41,804 nt of DNA, taken from Bacillota bacterium (lineage in GTDB: Bacteria > Bacillota > Clostridia > Peptostreptococcales > Anaerovoracaceae). The position numbers and the translations under genes are program-made. The notes under the pieces were generated by a model, which searched no databases, was not told the origin of the DNA, and saw only the letters and a list, made by a program, of their open reading frames with translations. The stretch spans positions 1 to 41,804 of the forward strand of contig JAFPXY010000003.1 of the NCBI GenBank assembly GCA_017394515.1. The letters run 5' to 3'. Of this stretch, positions 14,622 to 24,179 are shown one piece after another (position 1 is the first letter of the stretch; each line of letters starts with the position of its first letter).

Positions 14622-16217
14622 ATGAAGAAATTACTGATTATACTCCTTTGCCTGGTAATGATATTTACCTTCACAGCCTGCGGGGGAGGAGATACGAATG
14701 AAGGCGGAGGAGATGAACCTCAGGGCGAAGTGATCTTCAACGTTGCAGTTAACACCGAGTATGATACTCTAAATCCTTATACCACAGAGATGCTTCTGGT
14801 ATACGATTGGCTGGGATTCATGTATGATTCCCTCATCGGATACGATAAGGACTATAACGCTGTACCTAAAGTAGCTGAGAGCTGGGAGACCGACGAAAAT
14901 GACTGGATCTTCCACTTAAGAAATGACGTATATTTCTCAGATGGAGAGCAGCTCACTTCAGCGGACGTCAAGTTCACCTATGAGACCATGGCGAACAGCT
15001 ATCTCTATTCCATTAAGACCTATGGAATAGATTCCATCGATACACCGGACGATTTCACCGTAGTATTCCACTGCTCAGCAGGTAAGCCGGACATGCTGCT
15101 TCAGCAGATCCCCATCGTACCTGAACACATCTGGGGCGAGCAGGATGTACTGACCTATGAGACTACTGATATCGTAGGCTCCGGACCGTTTATCTACAGT
15201 GCAGAGAGATCCGGCCCGGGAACCACAGCTTTCGTAAAGAATGAGAACTACTGGGGAACTCCCGCAAATGTTGACGTTCTGGTATTCTCTCAGTATGATA
15301 CATATGATACCATGGCTCAGGCTCTTGCCATCGGCGAAGTAGATGCCTGCTATGAACTGGATGCATCCGTTCAGTCCACCATCGATTCCAACGAGAGCAT
15401 CGATGCCATCAAGGGCGAACAGCTGAGATTCGACTATATTGGATACAACCTTCTGGACGAACTTTTAGCTGATCAGACCATCAGATATGCTTTGGATTAT
15501 TGCTTCGATGCCGATCAGGTTATCGAAATGGCATACTATGGACTGGGAAGACGTTCCTATGGTCCTGTAAACAATGACGGGTATGAATACATTCCCGACG
15601 ATTCCATCAAGCGTGACTTCTCCATCGACAAGGCTAATGAGATACTCGATGAGGCAGGTATCAAGGATACCGACGGAGACGGGATCCGTGAGAAAGACGG
15701 AAAGAAGCTTTCCTTCGTGCTTACCACCGCTTCCGAGCGCTGGTCATGGCAGCAGGCTGCGGTCAACTCCGTCATTACAAACTGCGCTAAGGCAGGTATC
15801 GAGATCGTTTCTGAGACCATCGGCAAGATGGCTATGTGGGATAAGTGCGTTGACGGAAACGCTGACTTCGACATGTTCATGGACGGCTGGTCAGGAGACC
15901 CGGATCCTTGCTACATGATGAGTACCTTCATCTTCTACGGAGAAGGCGAGGGATATACCTGCGTAAGCTATAACAACGAAGAATTCGACAAGTACTACTA
16001 TCTCGCAAGTGAGGAGAACGACCTTGACAAGCGTAAAGAATACGTACACGAGGCTTTGGATATCCTCTACAAGGATTGCATCTACACCTTCCAGGAATTC
16101 GGCGAGAACATCCAGGCTGTAAATTCCGCAAAGTGGACCGGATATGAGCCCACTTCAAGAGGAATCTTTGCAAACGACCTGAACTCCACATATGTAAACA
16201 TCAAACCTGTAGGATGA
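14622..16217 (+). CDS. Peptide ABC transporter substrate-binding lipoprotein
   Basis: This family-5 extracellular solute-binding protein has 531 residues from this start. The lipoprotein signal MKKLLIILLCLVMIFTFTAC ends in a lipobox Cys20, followed by a Gly/Glu-rich linker. Family features include LNPYTTEMLL and the AESWETDENDWIFHLRNDVYFSDG stretch near residues 86-109, and a later DTDGDGIREKDGK. It captures oligopeptides outside the membrane for the permeases downstream. A 20-codon-longer reading exists, but the shorter start has the lipoprotein signal and the AAAGGAAAAAGG ribosome site. It is the first gene of a run to 24116. Confidence 0.95.
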   Translation: MKKLLIILLCLVMIFTFTACGGGDTNEGGGDEPQGEVIFNVAVNTEYDTLNPYTTEMLLVYDWLGFMYDSLIGYDKDYNAVPKVAESWETDENDWIFHLRNDVYFSDGEQLTSADVKFTYETMANSYLYSIKTYGIDSIDTPDDFTVVFHCSAGKPDMLLQQIPIVPEHIWGEQDVLTYETTDIVGSGPFIYSAERSGPGTTAFVKNENYWGTPANVDVLVFSQYDTYDTMAQALAIGEVDACYELDASVQSTIDSNESIDAIKGEQLRFDYIGYNLLDELLADQTIRYALDYCFDADQVIEMAYYGLGRRSYGPVNNDGYEYIPDDSIKRDFSIDKANEILDEAGIKDTDGDGIREKDGKKLSFVLTTASERWSWQQAAVNSVITNCAKAGIEIVSETIGKMAMWDKCVDGNADFDMFMDGWSGDPDPCYMMSTFIFYGEGEGYTCVSYNNEEFDKYYYLASEENDLDKRKEYVHEALDILYKDCIYTFQEFGENIQAVNSAKWTGYEPTSRGIFANDLNSTYVNIKPVG

Positions 16218-16256
16218 TGTAAATACAGGCAATTCGGATAACATTTAACAGTAAGC

Positions 16257-16280
16257 CGGGGCAGGTTTTGACCTGCCCCG
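16257..16280 (+). terminator. GC-rich hairpin between binding protein and permease genes
   Basis: A perfect 10-bp stem CGGGGCAGGT/ACCTGCCCCG has a 4-base loop and only a weak downstream T-run (ATGTTTT). Placed inside the operon it probably acts as a partial terminator or 3' stabiliser, giving more binding protein than permease. Confidence 0.65.
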
Positions 16281-16331
16281 ATGTTTTAAACATTGATGCG
16301 ACTACTAATTTAAGCAAAGGAGGGGAAAAGA

Positions 16332-17300
16332 TTGGGCAAAAGAGTTCTAAAACGATTTCTGTCGGCTCTGGGCACGTCATTTTTTGTTATAATCTTCAAT
16401 TTTTTCCTATTCAGGATCCTTCCGGGTGATCTGACCACGGTAATAGCCAGGTCAAACACATCTCCGGAGGTAAAACAAAGGCTCATAGAAGCATCCGGCC
16501 TGGACAAACCGCTGATGACGCAGTTCGGCATATACATCAAACAGTTGCTCCACGGCGACCTGGGCTCGGCTTTCTACATGTATGACAATTCTTCCAGCGT
16601 GCTTGAAGTCATCGTCGGAAGGATACCGAATACCGTAATACTGCTTCTGACAGCTGAGATCATCGCGATCATCATAGGAATGATAATAGGCACCATCTGT
16701 GCTCATAAGAGGGCTACTCCCTTGGATACCGGTCTTCTTTCGGGCTCACTTGTGCTGTATTCAATGCCTACCTTCTGGTTCGCTATGCTCCTGATCTTCA
16801 TCTTTTGCGTGAACCTGAGATTATTCCCTACAGGCGGCATATACACAGCAGGAACTGCATATCACGGATGGATGCTGATAAAAGACTATCTGAAGCACAT
16901 GGCGCTGCCGTCGCTGTGTATGGGATTTGCCATGGTGGGCTGCTATGCGGTGACCATGCGATCGACAATGATAGGTATCCTCACTGAGGATTATATACAG
17001 ACTGCAAGAGCAAAAGGATTCAGCACCAGATATATTTTGCTGAAACACGCTATTCCAAACGCCATGCTTCCCATGGCAACCATCATCGCCATGAACATCG
17101 CTTTCATCTTAGGCGGTGCCATCCAGCTGGAGACCTTGTTCTCCTGGAAGGGGTTAGGGCAGCTCATGTACCTTGCTTTGGATAAGCGTGATTTTCCCAT
17201 GCTTCAGGGTTGCTTCCTCATATCGACCCTGGCGGTCATATTGGCTAATTTCATAATGGATATACTCTACGGATTTATTGATCCGAGAGTAAAGGAATAG
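16332..17300 (+). CDS. Peptide ABC transporter permease (OppB/DppB type)
   Basis: This 322-residue integral membrane protein has six segments. The N-terminal FLSALGTSFFVIIFNFFLFRILPGD is typical of DppB-type permeases. The EAA-loop RAKGFSTRYILLKHAIPNAM near residues 225-244 contacts the ATPases. The start is TTG, chosen because an AAAGGAGGGG site sits 5 bases before it and the alignment with family N-termini begins there. It is followed 11 bases later by the partner permease. Confidence 0.94.
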   Translation: MGKRVLKRFLSALGTSFFVIIFNFFLFRILPGDLTTVIARSNTSPEVKQRLIEASGLDKPLMTQFGIYIKQLLHGDLGSAFYMYDNSSSVLEVIVGRIPNTVILLLTAEIIAIIIGMIIGTICAHKRATPLDTGLLSGSLVLYSMPTFWFAMLLIFIFCVNLRLFPTGGIYTAGTAYHGWMLIKDYLKHMALPSLCMGFAMVGCYAVTMRSTMIGILTEDYIQTARAKGFSTRYILLKHAIPNAMLPMATIIAMNIAFILGGAIQLETLFSWKGLGQLMYLALDKRDFPMLQGCFLISTLAVILANFIMDILYGFIDPRVKE

Positions 17301-17311
17301 GAGGTGGAGAG

Positions 17312-18214
17312 ATGTTCAGCGCAAACAGATCTGAAGAAAACATCAAAAGAAACCTCCGCAAGATAAAGACAAGAGATTTCTTCAAAAAACTCTGGGCTAA
17401 CAAGATGGCAAGAACCGGCATAATCATCGTATGCTTCTTCATCCTCATGGCCATTATCGGGCCTATACTCATGCCGTTCAAGACCACGGATATAGCCACC
17501 ACCAGAGACCTGGTATTCAATAAGCCTTCAGCAGAGCACTGGCTGGGCACGGACAACAACGGAAGAGACGTGCTGGCCTATCTGGTGAACGGCGCCAAAG
17601 CGTCCCTGATGGTAGGTATAATCGCTACCCTGATCTCCATGTGCGTAGGTACCATCATCGGCATCACCGCAGGTTACAGCGGTGGCTGGGTGGACAACCT
17701 GCTCATGAGAGTCACGGACTTCTTCATGGTACTTCCGTGGTTGCCATTCTGCATGGTTCTGGCTGCCATCCTGGGCACCAGCGTGTGGAACATAATACTT
17801 GTAATCGGCATTACCGGTTGGACGGGGACCGCTCGTGTCATAAGAGCTCAGACCCTGTCCGTCAAGGAACAGCAATATGTGGAGAGGACTCTGTCCCTTG
17901 GAGCAGGCAAGATCCACATCATGCTTAAACACATACTTCCCAACGTATTCCCGCTGGTATTCTCAGAATCCATTCTGATCATTTCGTCTTCCATCCTGAC
18001 GGAGACCGCTCTGGCATTCCTGGGACTGGGAGATCCTACGAATCCCAGCTGGGGTACCATGCTCAACGATGCGTATTCCACAGGAGCTATGACCAACGGG
18101 GCCTGGTGGTATTTCATCACTCCGGGCGTCTGCGTAATCCTTGTGGCTTTGGGATTCACCCTCATGGGCTATGCCTTTGATGAGATCCTGAATCCTAAAC
18201 TTCAGAAGAAATAG
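17312..18214 (+). CDS. Peptide ABC transporter permease (OppC/DppC type)
   Basis: The 300 residues have a longer cytoplasmic N-terminus and HWLGTDNNGRDVLAYLVNGA, the mark of the OppC group. The EAA loop is ERTLSLGAGKIHIMLKHILP and the late motif is LAFLGLGDPTNPSWGTML. It pairs with the preceding permease to form the membrane channel. A GGAGGTGGAG site lies upstream. Both permeases end cleanly with no sign of decay. Confidence 0.94.
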   Translation: MFSANRSEENIKRNLRKIKTRDFFKKLWANKMARTGIIIVCFFILMAIIGPILMPFKTTDIATTRDLVFNKPSAEHWLGTDNNGRDVLAYLVNGAKASLMVGIIATLISMCVGTIIGITAGYSGGWVDNLLMRVTDFFMVLPWLPFCMVLAAILGTSVWNIILVIGITGWTGTARVIRAQTLSVKEQQYVERTLSLGAGKIHIMLKHILPNVFPLVFSESILIISSSILTETALAFLGLGDPTNPSWGTMLNDAYSTGAMTNGAWWYFITPGVCVILVALGFTLMGYAFDEILNPKLQKK

Positions 18215-18226
18215 GAGGTGAGTGAA

Positions 18227-19183
18227 ATGTTACTTGAAGTAAAAAATTTAAAAACATATTTTACCACCTCCAAGGGAGAAGCCAAGGCGGTAGATGACGT
18301 AAGCTTCAACCTGGAGCAGGGCGAATGCCTGGGTCTGGTTGGAGAATCCGGCTGCGGTAAGACCACCACAGCACTTTCCATCTGTCAGATGCTTCCCAAG
18401 GAAGGACGCATCGCAGGAGGAGAGATATATCTGGACGGCGTTAACTATGCGGATCTCAGCGAAAAGGAGATCAGCAAGCACCGCTGGGAGGACGTTTCCA
18501 TCATCTTCCAGGGCGCCATGAACGCCTTCAATCCCGTAAAGAAAGTGGGTTGGCAGATCGCAGAAGCCTGCATGCTCCACGATGGCCTTAAGAAGGATGA
18601 AGCTTGGAAGAAGGCGGGGGATCTCTTCGAACTGGTGGGAATCCCCAGAGAGAGAGTCACCCAGTATCCTCACGAGTTTTCCGGCGGCATGAAACAGCGT
18701 GCCATGATCGCCATGGCTCTGGCCTGCAGCCCTAAGCTCATCATAGGTGACGAGCCTACAACGGCTCTGGACGTAATGATCCAGGCTCAGATACTGGAAC
18801 TTCTGGAGAAACTCAGAAGAGAACTCAACATGGGAATGATACTGATCACCCATGACCTGTCCATCTTAGGCGAGACCTGCGACAGGATCGCCGTCATGTA
18901 TGCCGGCAAGATCATGGAGATTGGAGATGTCAGGGACATCTTTGAAGATCCCAGACATCCCTACACGAAGAAATTAATCTCCTGTTTCCCGGACGTAAGA
19001 GGTGAGAGGGTGATACCCGATGGTATACCCGGCTATCCGCCAAGCTTGATCGATCCGCCGGAAGGCTGCAGATTCTGTCCGAGATGCGAATTTGCCACAG
19101 AAGCCTGCAGCACGACCTGTCCCGAATTGGTTCAGGTAGGGGAGAAACATTTCGTTGCCTGTCATAATATGGAGGAGGTGTAA
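18227..19183 (+). CDS. Peptide ABC transporter ATPase (OppD/DppD type)
   Basis: The 318 residues carry Walker [11 protein letters not shown], signature [10 protein letters not shown] and Walker [13 protein letters not shown]. The C-terminal oligopeptide/dipeptide extension holds [15 protein letters not shown], a cysteine cluster common in DppD-like proteins. The ATG at 18227 was chosen over an in-frame GTG nine bases earlier, because that GTG overlaps the GGAGG ribosome site itself. It binds the cytoplasmic side of the permease pair together with the next gene product. Confidence 0.95.
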   Translation: MLLEVKNLKTYFTTSKGEAKAVDDVSFNLEQGECLGLVGESGCGKTTTALSICQMLPKEGRIAGGEIYLDGVNYADLSEKEISKHRWEDVSIIFQGAMNAFNPVKKVGWQIAEACMLHDGLKKDEAWKKAGDLFELVGIPRERVTQYPHEFSGGMKQRAMIAMALACSPKLIIGDEPTTALDVMIQAQILELLEKLRRELNMGMILITHDLSILGETCDRIAVMYAGKIMEIGDVRDIFEDPRHPYTKKLISCFPDVRGERVIPDGIPGYPPSLIDPPEGCRFCPRCEFATEACSTTCPELVQVGEKHFVACHNMEEV

Positions 19184-19185
19184 GC

Positions 19186-20172
19186 ATGGCTGAAAAGATG
19201 CTTGAAGTCAAAGACCTCAGGGTATCCTTTGAGGTGAAGAAGGGCTTAGCCGAGACCCTGATGGGCAAAAAAGAAACGATCAAGGCCGTGGACGGAGTGT
19301 CCTTTGAGATAGGAAGAGGAGAGATACTCTCCCTGGTAGGAGAGTCCGGATCCGGAAAGACCACTACGGGCAAAGCTATTTTGAGGCTGGCTCCGGTAAC
19401 CGGAGGAAGCATCAAGTTCGAAGGCGAGGAGATCTCCGGCAAAAGCCAGAAGGAACTCCACGAATTCAGAAAGAAAGCCCAGATGATCTATCAGGATCCT
19501 TACCAGGCTTTGAATCCCAGACAGTACATCATAGATATCGTAGGCGAGCCTTTAGATGTTAACGATCTTTGCAAGACCACCGAAGAAAGACTCGAAAGGA
19601 TCAAAAAAGCCCTTGAAAACGCCGGTTTGGTGCCTCCTGAGGACTATCTGTATCGCTATCCCTATGAACTTTCCGGAGGACAGAGGCAGAGGGTAGCCAT
19701 AGCGGGCTCTCTCATAATGAATCCGGAGTTCATAGTAGCTGATGAACCCGTGTCCATGCTGGACGCTTCCATCAGGACCGGCATAATCAAACTCATGCTG
19801 GAGCAGAGGGATAAAATGGGCGTGGCTTATCTTTTTATCACCCATGACCTGTCCCTGGCCTGGCTCATATCCGACAGGATCGCCATCATGTATCTGGGTA
19901 AGATCATGGAGATGGGAACCGCTGATGAGATAATCAATCATGCGGAGCATCCCTATGCCAAGGCGCTGATCAACATCATGCCCATCCCTGGCAAGATGAT
20001 AGACTCCGGAAGGGATATTTTGGAAGGGGAGACGCCTAATGCCGCTGTGGATATCAAAGGCTGCAAGTTCTGTGCGAGATGCCCCGTAAGACAGGCCATC
20101 TGCGAGACCGAAGAGCCTGAATTAAGGGAGATATCTCCGGGACATTTATGCGCCTGCCATTTTGTAAAATAA
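19186..20172 (+). CDS. Peptide ABC transporter ATPase (OppF/DppF type)
   Basis: The 328 residues carry Walker A GESGSGKTTT, signature LSGGQRQRVAI, Walker B FIVADEPVSMLD and H-loop FITHDLS. The C-terminal GCKFCARCPVRQAIC mirrors the cysteine cluster of its partner. The insertion VKKGLAETLMGKKETIKAVD near the start is typical of OppF. It begins 2 bases after the oppD-type stop, with GGAGGAGGTG as ribosome site. It completes a five-gene peptide importer, and the following two genes are peptidases. Confidence 0.95.
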   Translation: MAEKMLEVKDLRVSFEVKKGLAETLMGKKETIKAVDGVSFEIGRGEILSLVGESGSGKTTTGKAILRLAPVTGGSIKFEGEEISGKSQKELHEFRKKAQMIYQDPYQALNPRQYIIDIVGEPLDVNDLCKTTEERLERIKKALENAGLVPPEDYLYRYPYELSGGQRQRVAIAGSLIMNPEFIVADEPVSMLDASIRTGIIKLMLEQRDKMGVAYLFITHDLSLAWLISDRIAIMYLGKIMEMGTADEIINHAEHPYAKALINIMPIPGKMIDSGRDILEGETPNAAVDIKGCKFCARCPVRQAICETEEPELREISPGHLCACHFVK

Positions 20173-20197
20173 AGTGATTCAGGGAAATTGATGCTTT

Positions 20198-22036
20198 ATG
20201 ACGGATCATATATTTGAAAGAGTTTATGTGGAGACTCCGCTGGACACGGATAAGGATGGCAAGAGGGACAGGATAGCCTGCTATATCAGGCGCCCTCTGG
20301 GAGGTTCCGATAAGGAGAAGATCCCCGCCGTCATGGTGGCCAGTCCCTACTGCATGAGCTGTAACGAAGATCTCTATAAGCTCCACAGCGTGGACGGAGA
20401 TCTCAGGATATATCCATCACAGAACATAACGGAAGATGAGATCACCTTCGACATGGACAAGGCTTTAGAAGGTGATCTTTGTCATACCTTTCAGGAAGCG
20501 GAGGACTGCAGGGAAGCTCTGCCTGTAACTGAAGAGGTGGAGATCGAAGGCGAGGAGGCCGTTCACAGACATCTTCTTGACAAAGGTTATGCGGTGATCT
20601 TTACAGGAGGCCTGGGTACCAAGGGCTCCGATGGCTTCACCCTGTCAGGTTCCGCCCAGGAGATAGTGGCCTTCAGATCCGTCATAGACTGGTTAAACGG
20701 AAGCGCCAGAGCCTTCACTGACCGTAAGGGCATGGTGGAGACCAAGGCCAACTGGTGCACGGGAAAAGTGGCCATGATGGGAAGATCCTATCTGGGCACC
20801 ATGGCCATCGGCGTAGCAGCTTCAGCCCCTGAGGGCCTCATGACCATCATACCTGAAGCCGGCATCTCCAACTGGTACGAGTACTACCGCGAGAACGGTC
20901 TTGTCAGGCCCGCCCTGGACTGGCAGGGAGATGACATAGATCTTCTGTCCAAGTACTGCATGAGCAGGATGAAGGACGATGATTACGAAGAAATAAGCGC
21001 AAAATATGAAGAAGCCATAGCTCGGATCTTAGCCTCCTGTGACAGGGAATCCGGGAATTACAACAGCTTCTGGGACGAGAGGAATTATCTGAAACGCCTG
21101 GATAATTACAAGGGTTCCGCTCTCATCATCCAAGGCCTTAGGGACTTTAACGTGAAACCCTCTCAGACAGTCAATTTGTACAAAAAACTCCGATCCCAGG
21201 GTAACGAAACGGGCCTGATCCTACACCAGGGAATCCACGAGAGCATTTACTATCTCAAGGACAGCGGAACTTTAGAGATACTGGATAACTGGCTGGATCA
21301 CTATCTTCTGGGAAAGGACGATGTGGAAGTCTTGACCGGAGTGAGAGTTGAGAGCAACCTGAATCAGAGCCATTGGTATGAAGAGAATGAATTCCCGCCT
21401 TCAACTGGTTCGCTCCTGGAATTTGAACTTGATGGTTCAAGGGTCGAGGGAGACATAAGGGAAGGCAGAGCATATATAAAGGACTGCATAGATGATACGG
21501 TCTATGACAGAAAACTTGATAATCGCAAAGAGTGGCTGGATCAGCTTGCAGAGCATGAGCAGGGAAGCAGGTATAAGCTCATGTTAAGCCGTGAAGCGGA
21601 TGAAGACCTGCGAATCTCCGGAGTGCCTGAAGTGAGCTTTAAGGCATCTATTAAGGGAGGCGGCATCATCAGCGTGATGCTGGCTGATCTTGGAGAGGAG
21701 AGAAGACTCATTTCTGAGGAGCGGGAAGAAAAGGGTGAGATCTTCAGCTTCATGTTAGAGGAAGAACCATCTAAATATGAGGTGCTGACAAGAGCCCACA
21801 TAAATGTGCAGAACCGCTCGGGAGTTTTTTGCAAAGAGGAGATCAAACCCGGGGAAATGTACGAACTGAACTTCGTCATGGAACCGGTGGATCATACAGT
21901 GAAGGCTGGCCACGAGATAGGGCTGATCATTTTCGGATCAGACGTGGAACAGACTTTGAGACCCTTTGAGGTCGCTAATATAGAGGTGGATCTTGGAAGC
22001 CTGGAGGTGAAAGTGCCTCTAGCTGAAAAGGTCTGA
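20198..22036 (+). CDS. X-Pro dipeptidyl-peptidase-like S15 hydrolase
   Basis: This 612-residue cytoplasmic serine peptidase belongs to the PepX group. The start FERVYVETPLDTDKDGKRD is typical. The nucleophile is Ser197 in MGRSYLGTM, the acid is Asp316 in QGLRDFNV, and the base is probably His347 in HQGIHES. The C-terminal jelly-roll domain is present. Its Ser-Asp-His spacing agrees with lactococcal PepX, but about 150 residues of the N-terminal domain are missing. It would remove X-Pro dipeptides from imported peptides. It lies 25 bases after the importer genes with a weak AGGG site, so it may be translated less efficiently. Exact specificity is an inference. Confidence 0.85.
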   Translation: MTDHIFERVYVETPLDTDKDGKRDRIACYIRRPLGGSDKEKIPAVMVASPYCMSCNEDLYKLHSVDGDLRIYPSQNITEDEITFDMDKALEGDLCHTFQEAEDCREALPVTEEVEIEGEEAVHRHLLDKGYAVIFTGGLGTKGSDGFTLSGSAQEIVAFRSVIDWLNGSARAFTDRKGMVETKANWCTGKVAMMGRSYLGTMAIGVAASAPEGLMTIIPEAGISNWYEYYRENGLVRPALDWQGDDIDLLSKYCMSRMKDDDYEEISAKYEEAIARILASCDRESGNYNSFWDERNYLKRLDNYKGSALIIQGLRDFNVKPSQTVNLYKKLRSQGNETGLILHQGIHESIYYLKDSGTLEILDNWLDHYLLGKDDVEVLTGVRVESNLNQSHWYEENEFPPSTGSLLEFELDGSRVEGDIREGRAYIKDCIDDTVYDRKLDNRKEWLDQLAEHEQGSRYKLMLSREADEDLRISGVPEVSFKASIKGGGIISVMLADLGEERRLISEEREEKGEIFSFMLEEEPSKYEVLTRAHINVQNRSGVFCKEEIKPGEMYELNFVMEPVDHTVKAGHEIGLIIFGSDVEQTLRPFEVANIEVDLGSLEVKVPLAEKV

Positions 22037-22061
22037 CTTAGTGAAAAGGAGGCCAGATAAT

Positions 22062-24116
22062 ATGGCAAAGGTTGAATCAAGAAAAAAACGCGTAATGCCC
22101 AGAGATGTTTTCCCTTACAAGTGGGATGTCATAGAGAACGAGTGGGTCACCATGTCCGATGGATGCAGGCTGTCTGCCAGGATCTGGAGACCTCAGACGG
22201 ATGAGCCGCTGCCGGCCATCTTTGAGACACAGCCCTACAGAAAGCGCGACGGCATGAGGGGAAGAGATGAACCCATGTATGGATTTTTTGCGGGAATGGG
22301 CTACAACGTGGTCAGGGTGGACATGAGAGGAGCCGGAGAGTCCGACGGCTGCTTCTACGATGAGTATCTCAAGCAGGAGCAGGACGACGCCATCGACGCC
22401 ATCAACTGGATCGCCTCCCAGCCCTGGTGCGACGGAAACGTAGGCATGATGGGCAAGTCCTGGAGCGGTTTCAACTCCCTTCAGGTGGCGGCCAGAAGGC
22501 CGGAGCCCTTGAAGGCCATAATCTGCGTGGGCTTCGTGGATGACAGATACATCCAGGACATTCACTACAAGGGCGGCTGCCTTTTGAACGATAATTTCTG
22601 GTGGGGCAACATCATGGAAGCATACATGTGCCGTCCCATCGATAAGGATATAAAGCCGGACACCTGGTATGAGGAGTCCCTGAAGAGGCTTGAAGAGATG
22701 CCTCTCTGGCCGGCACTTTGGCTGGAGCACCAGGTGAAGGACGATTACTGGAGACACGGATCCGTAAACGTGAACTATGACGATATCCAGGTGCCGGTAT
22801 TTGCGCTGGATGGCTGGGCGGATTCCTATACCAATAGCGTGCTGACCCTCATGGAGGGGCTGAAGGTGCCCAGAAAAGCCATGATAGGGCCTTGGGCTCA
22901 CGTCTTTGCTCACGATGGAGCGCCTCAGCCCGCTATAGACTTCCTGGGTGAAGCTACCAGGTGGTGGGACAAGTGGCTAAAGGGCAGAGACAATGACTGC
23001 CTGAATTGCCCAATGGTTCAGGTCTGGCTGGAGGACAGCATGAGGCCCGAAACGGTGCATCCGGTTTCCTATGGACGCTGGGTAGGCCTGGATTCCTGGC
23101 CATCCATAGACGTGGCCAGGAAACCCATGGGACTCACCTACGGCAGGATATTGAGGGATGTGATCAGGGGTCGTCAGCCTGAGATTGCGGATCTATCTAC
23201 GCTTCCAAATCACGGCCTTTTGGCCAACGAGTGGATGGGCGCCGGAGTTCCCGGCGAAAGCCCTGCGGACACCAGAGTGGATGACGGAATGGCCATGGTC
23301 TTCGATAGCGATGTGCTGGATGAAGACCTGGAGATCCTGGGCTATCCCACCTTTGAGGTGGAGTTCACTTGCGATAAGCCTAAAGCCTTCCTCTTCGCTC
23401 AGATTTCGGATGTTTTCCCGGATGGAGCCTCCACCAGAGTCTCCTACGGACTCATGAATCTGACCCACCTGGAGGGCCACGATAAGGTGAACCTTCTCGA
23501 GCCCGGAAAAAAATATAAGGCCAAGGTGGAACTTGACGTCTGCGGTCATAATTTCCCCAAGGGGCACCGCATCCGCCTGTCCTTAGCCAATTCCTACTGG
23601 CCCATGATCTGGCCAAGCCCTGAGCTGGCAACTCTCAAACTGGATCTGAGCACAGCAAGTCTGGACCTTCCTGTATTCATGGGAAGGGATTGCCGGGGAC
23701 CTATGCCTGAAGCCAGATGCGCTCCGCTTACGCCCATAACGGTGCTTTCTGAGGGTCATGTGGACAGGGAGATCACCTATGATCTGGTAAATGACACCTG
23801 GACTTCCATTACAGACGGAGTAGGAGGAGTATTCGGAGAGGGAGTTTATCGTTTCGACGATATCGGAACCGTGGTGGAGCATAACTTAAGAAGAGAGCTC
23901 ACCTTATCAAACAGAGATCCTCTGAGCGCTAAGTACCGCATAGTTCAGAAGATGAGAAACGGCCGCCCTGGCTGGCTCATTGACTGCGATATAGACCTGG
24001 TACAGACTTCCGACATGGAAAACTTCTACATCACGGGTACAATGAAGGCCAGAATAAACGACGAAGATGTCTTTGAAAAGGAATTCGACTATAAGGTTGA
24101 GAGAAACGGTATATGA
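22062..24116 (+). CDS. CocE/NonD-family S15 hydrolase
   Basis: The 684 residues carry an alpha/beta-hydrolase with nucleophile Ser133 in MMGKSWSGF and the oxyanion-side YRKRDG. The acid is in ALDGWADSY, the base is His in GPWAHVFAHDG, and the C-terminal sandwich (DVFPDGASTRVSYGLMNL) is typical of cocaine-esterase-like and PepX-C proteins. It may cleave esters or N-acyl/proline peptides. Following the PepX-like gene in a peptide-uptake operon, a peptidase role is the better guess. The ATG at 22062 is used because AAAGGAGG precedes it. An upstream in-frame GTG at 22041 would overlap that site. A terminator follows. Confidence 0.85.
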   Translation: MAKVESRKKRVMPRDVFPYKWDVIENEWVTMSDGCRLSARIWRPQTDEPLPAIFETQPYRKRDGMRGRDEPMYGFFAGMGYNVVRVDMRGAGESDGCFYDEYLKQEQDDAIDAINWIASQPWCDGNVGMMGKSWSGFNSLQVAARRPEPLKAIICVGFVDDRYIQDIHYKGGCLLNDNFWWGNIMEAYMCRPIDKDIKPDTWYEESLKRLEEMPLWPALWLEHQVKDDYWRHGSVNVNYDDIQVPVFALDGWADSYTNSVLTLMEGLKVPRKAMIGPWAHVFAHDGAPQPAIDFLGEATRWWDKWLKGRDNDCLNCPMVQVWLEDSMRPETVHPVSYGRWVGLDSWPSIDVARKPMGLTYGRILRDVIRGRQPEIADLSTLPNHGLLANEWMGAGVPGESPADTRVDDGMAMVFDSDVLDEDLEILGYPTFEVEFTCDKPKAFLFAQISDVFPDGASTRVSYGLMNLTHLEGHDKVNLLEPGKKYKAKVELDVCGHNFPKGHRIRLSLANSYWPMIWPSPELATLKLDLSTASLDLPVFMGRDCRGPMPEARCAPLTPITVLSEGHVDREITYDLVNDTWTSITDGVGGVFGEGVYRFDDIGTVVEHNLRRELTLSNRDPLSAKYRIVQKMRNGRPGWLIDCDIDLVQTSDMENFYITGTMKARINDEDVFEKEFDYKVERNGI

Positions 24117-24132
24117 TAGTTTTGCAATATAA

Positions 24133-24167
24133 AATGGGTATGTCCTGGTGGCATACCCATTTTTTGC
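24133..24167. terminator. Terminator between the peptidase operon and the convergent carboxypeptidase
   Basis: AATGGGTATG/CATACCCATT, a 10-bp stem with a 9-base loop, is followed by T6 then GC. It terminates the plus-strand operon and could also serve the minus-strand gene. The tail is one of the TTTTTTGC octamers. Confidence 0.8.
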
Positions 24168-24179
24168 GCATTTTTAAGT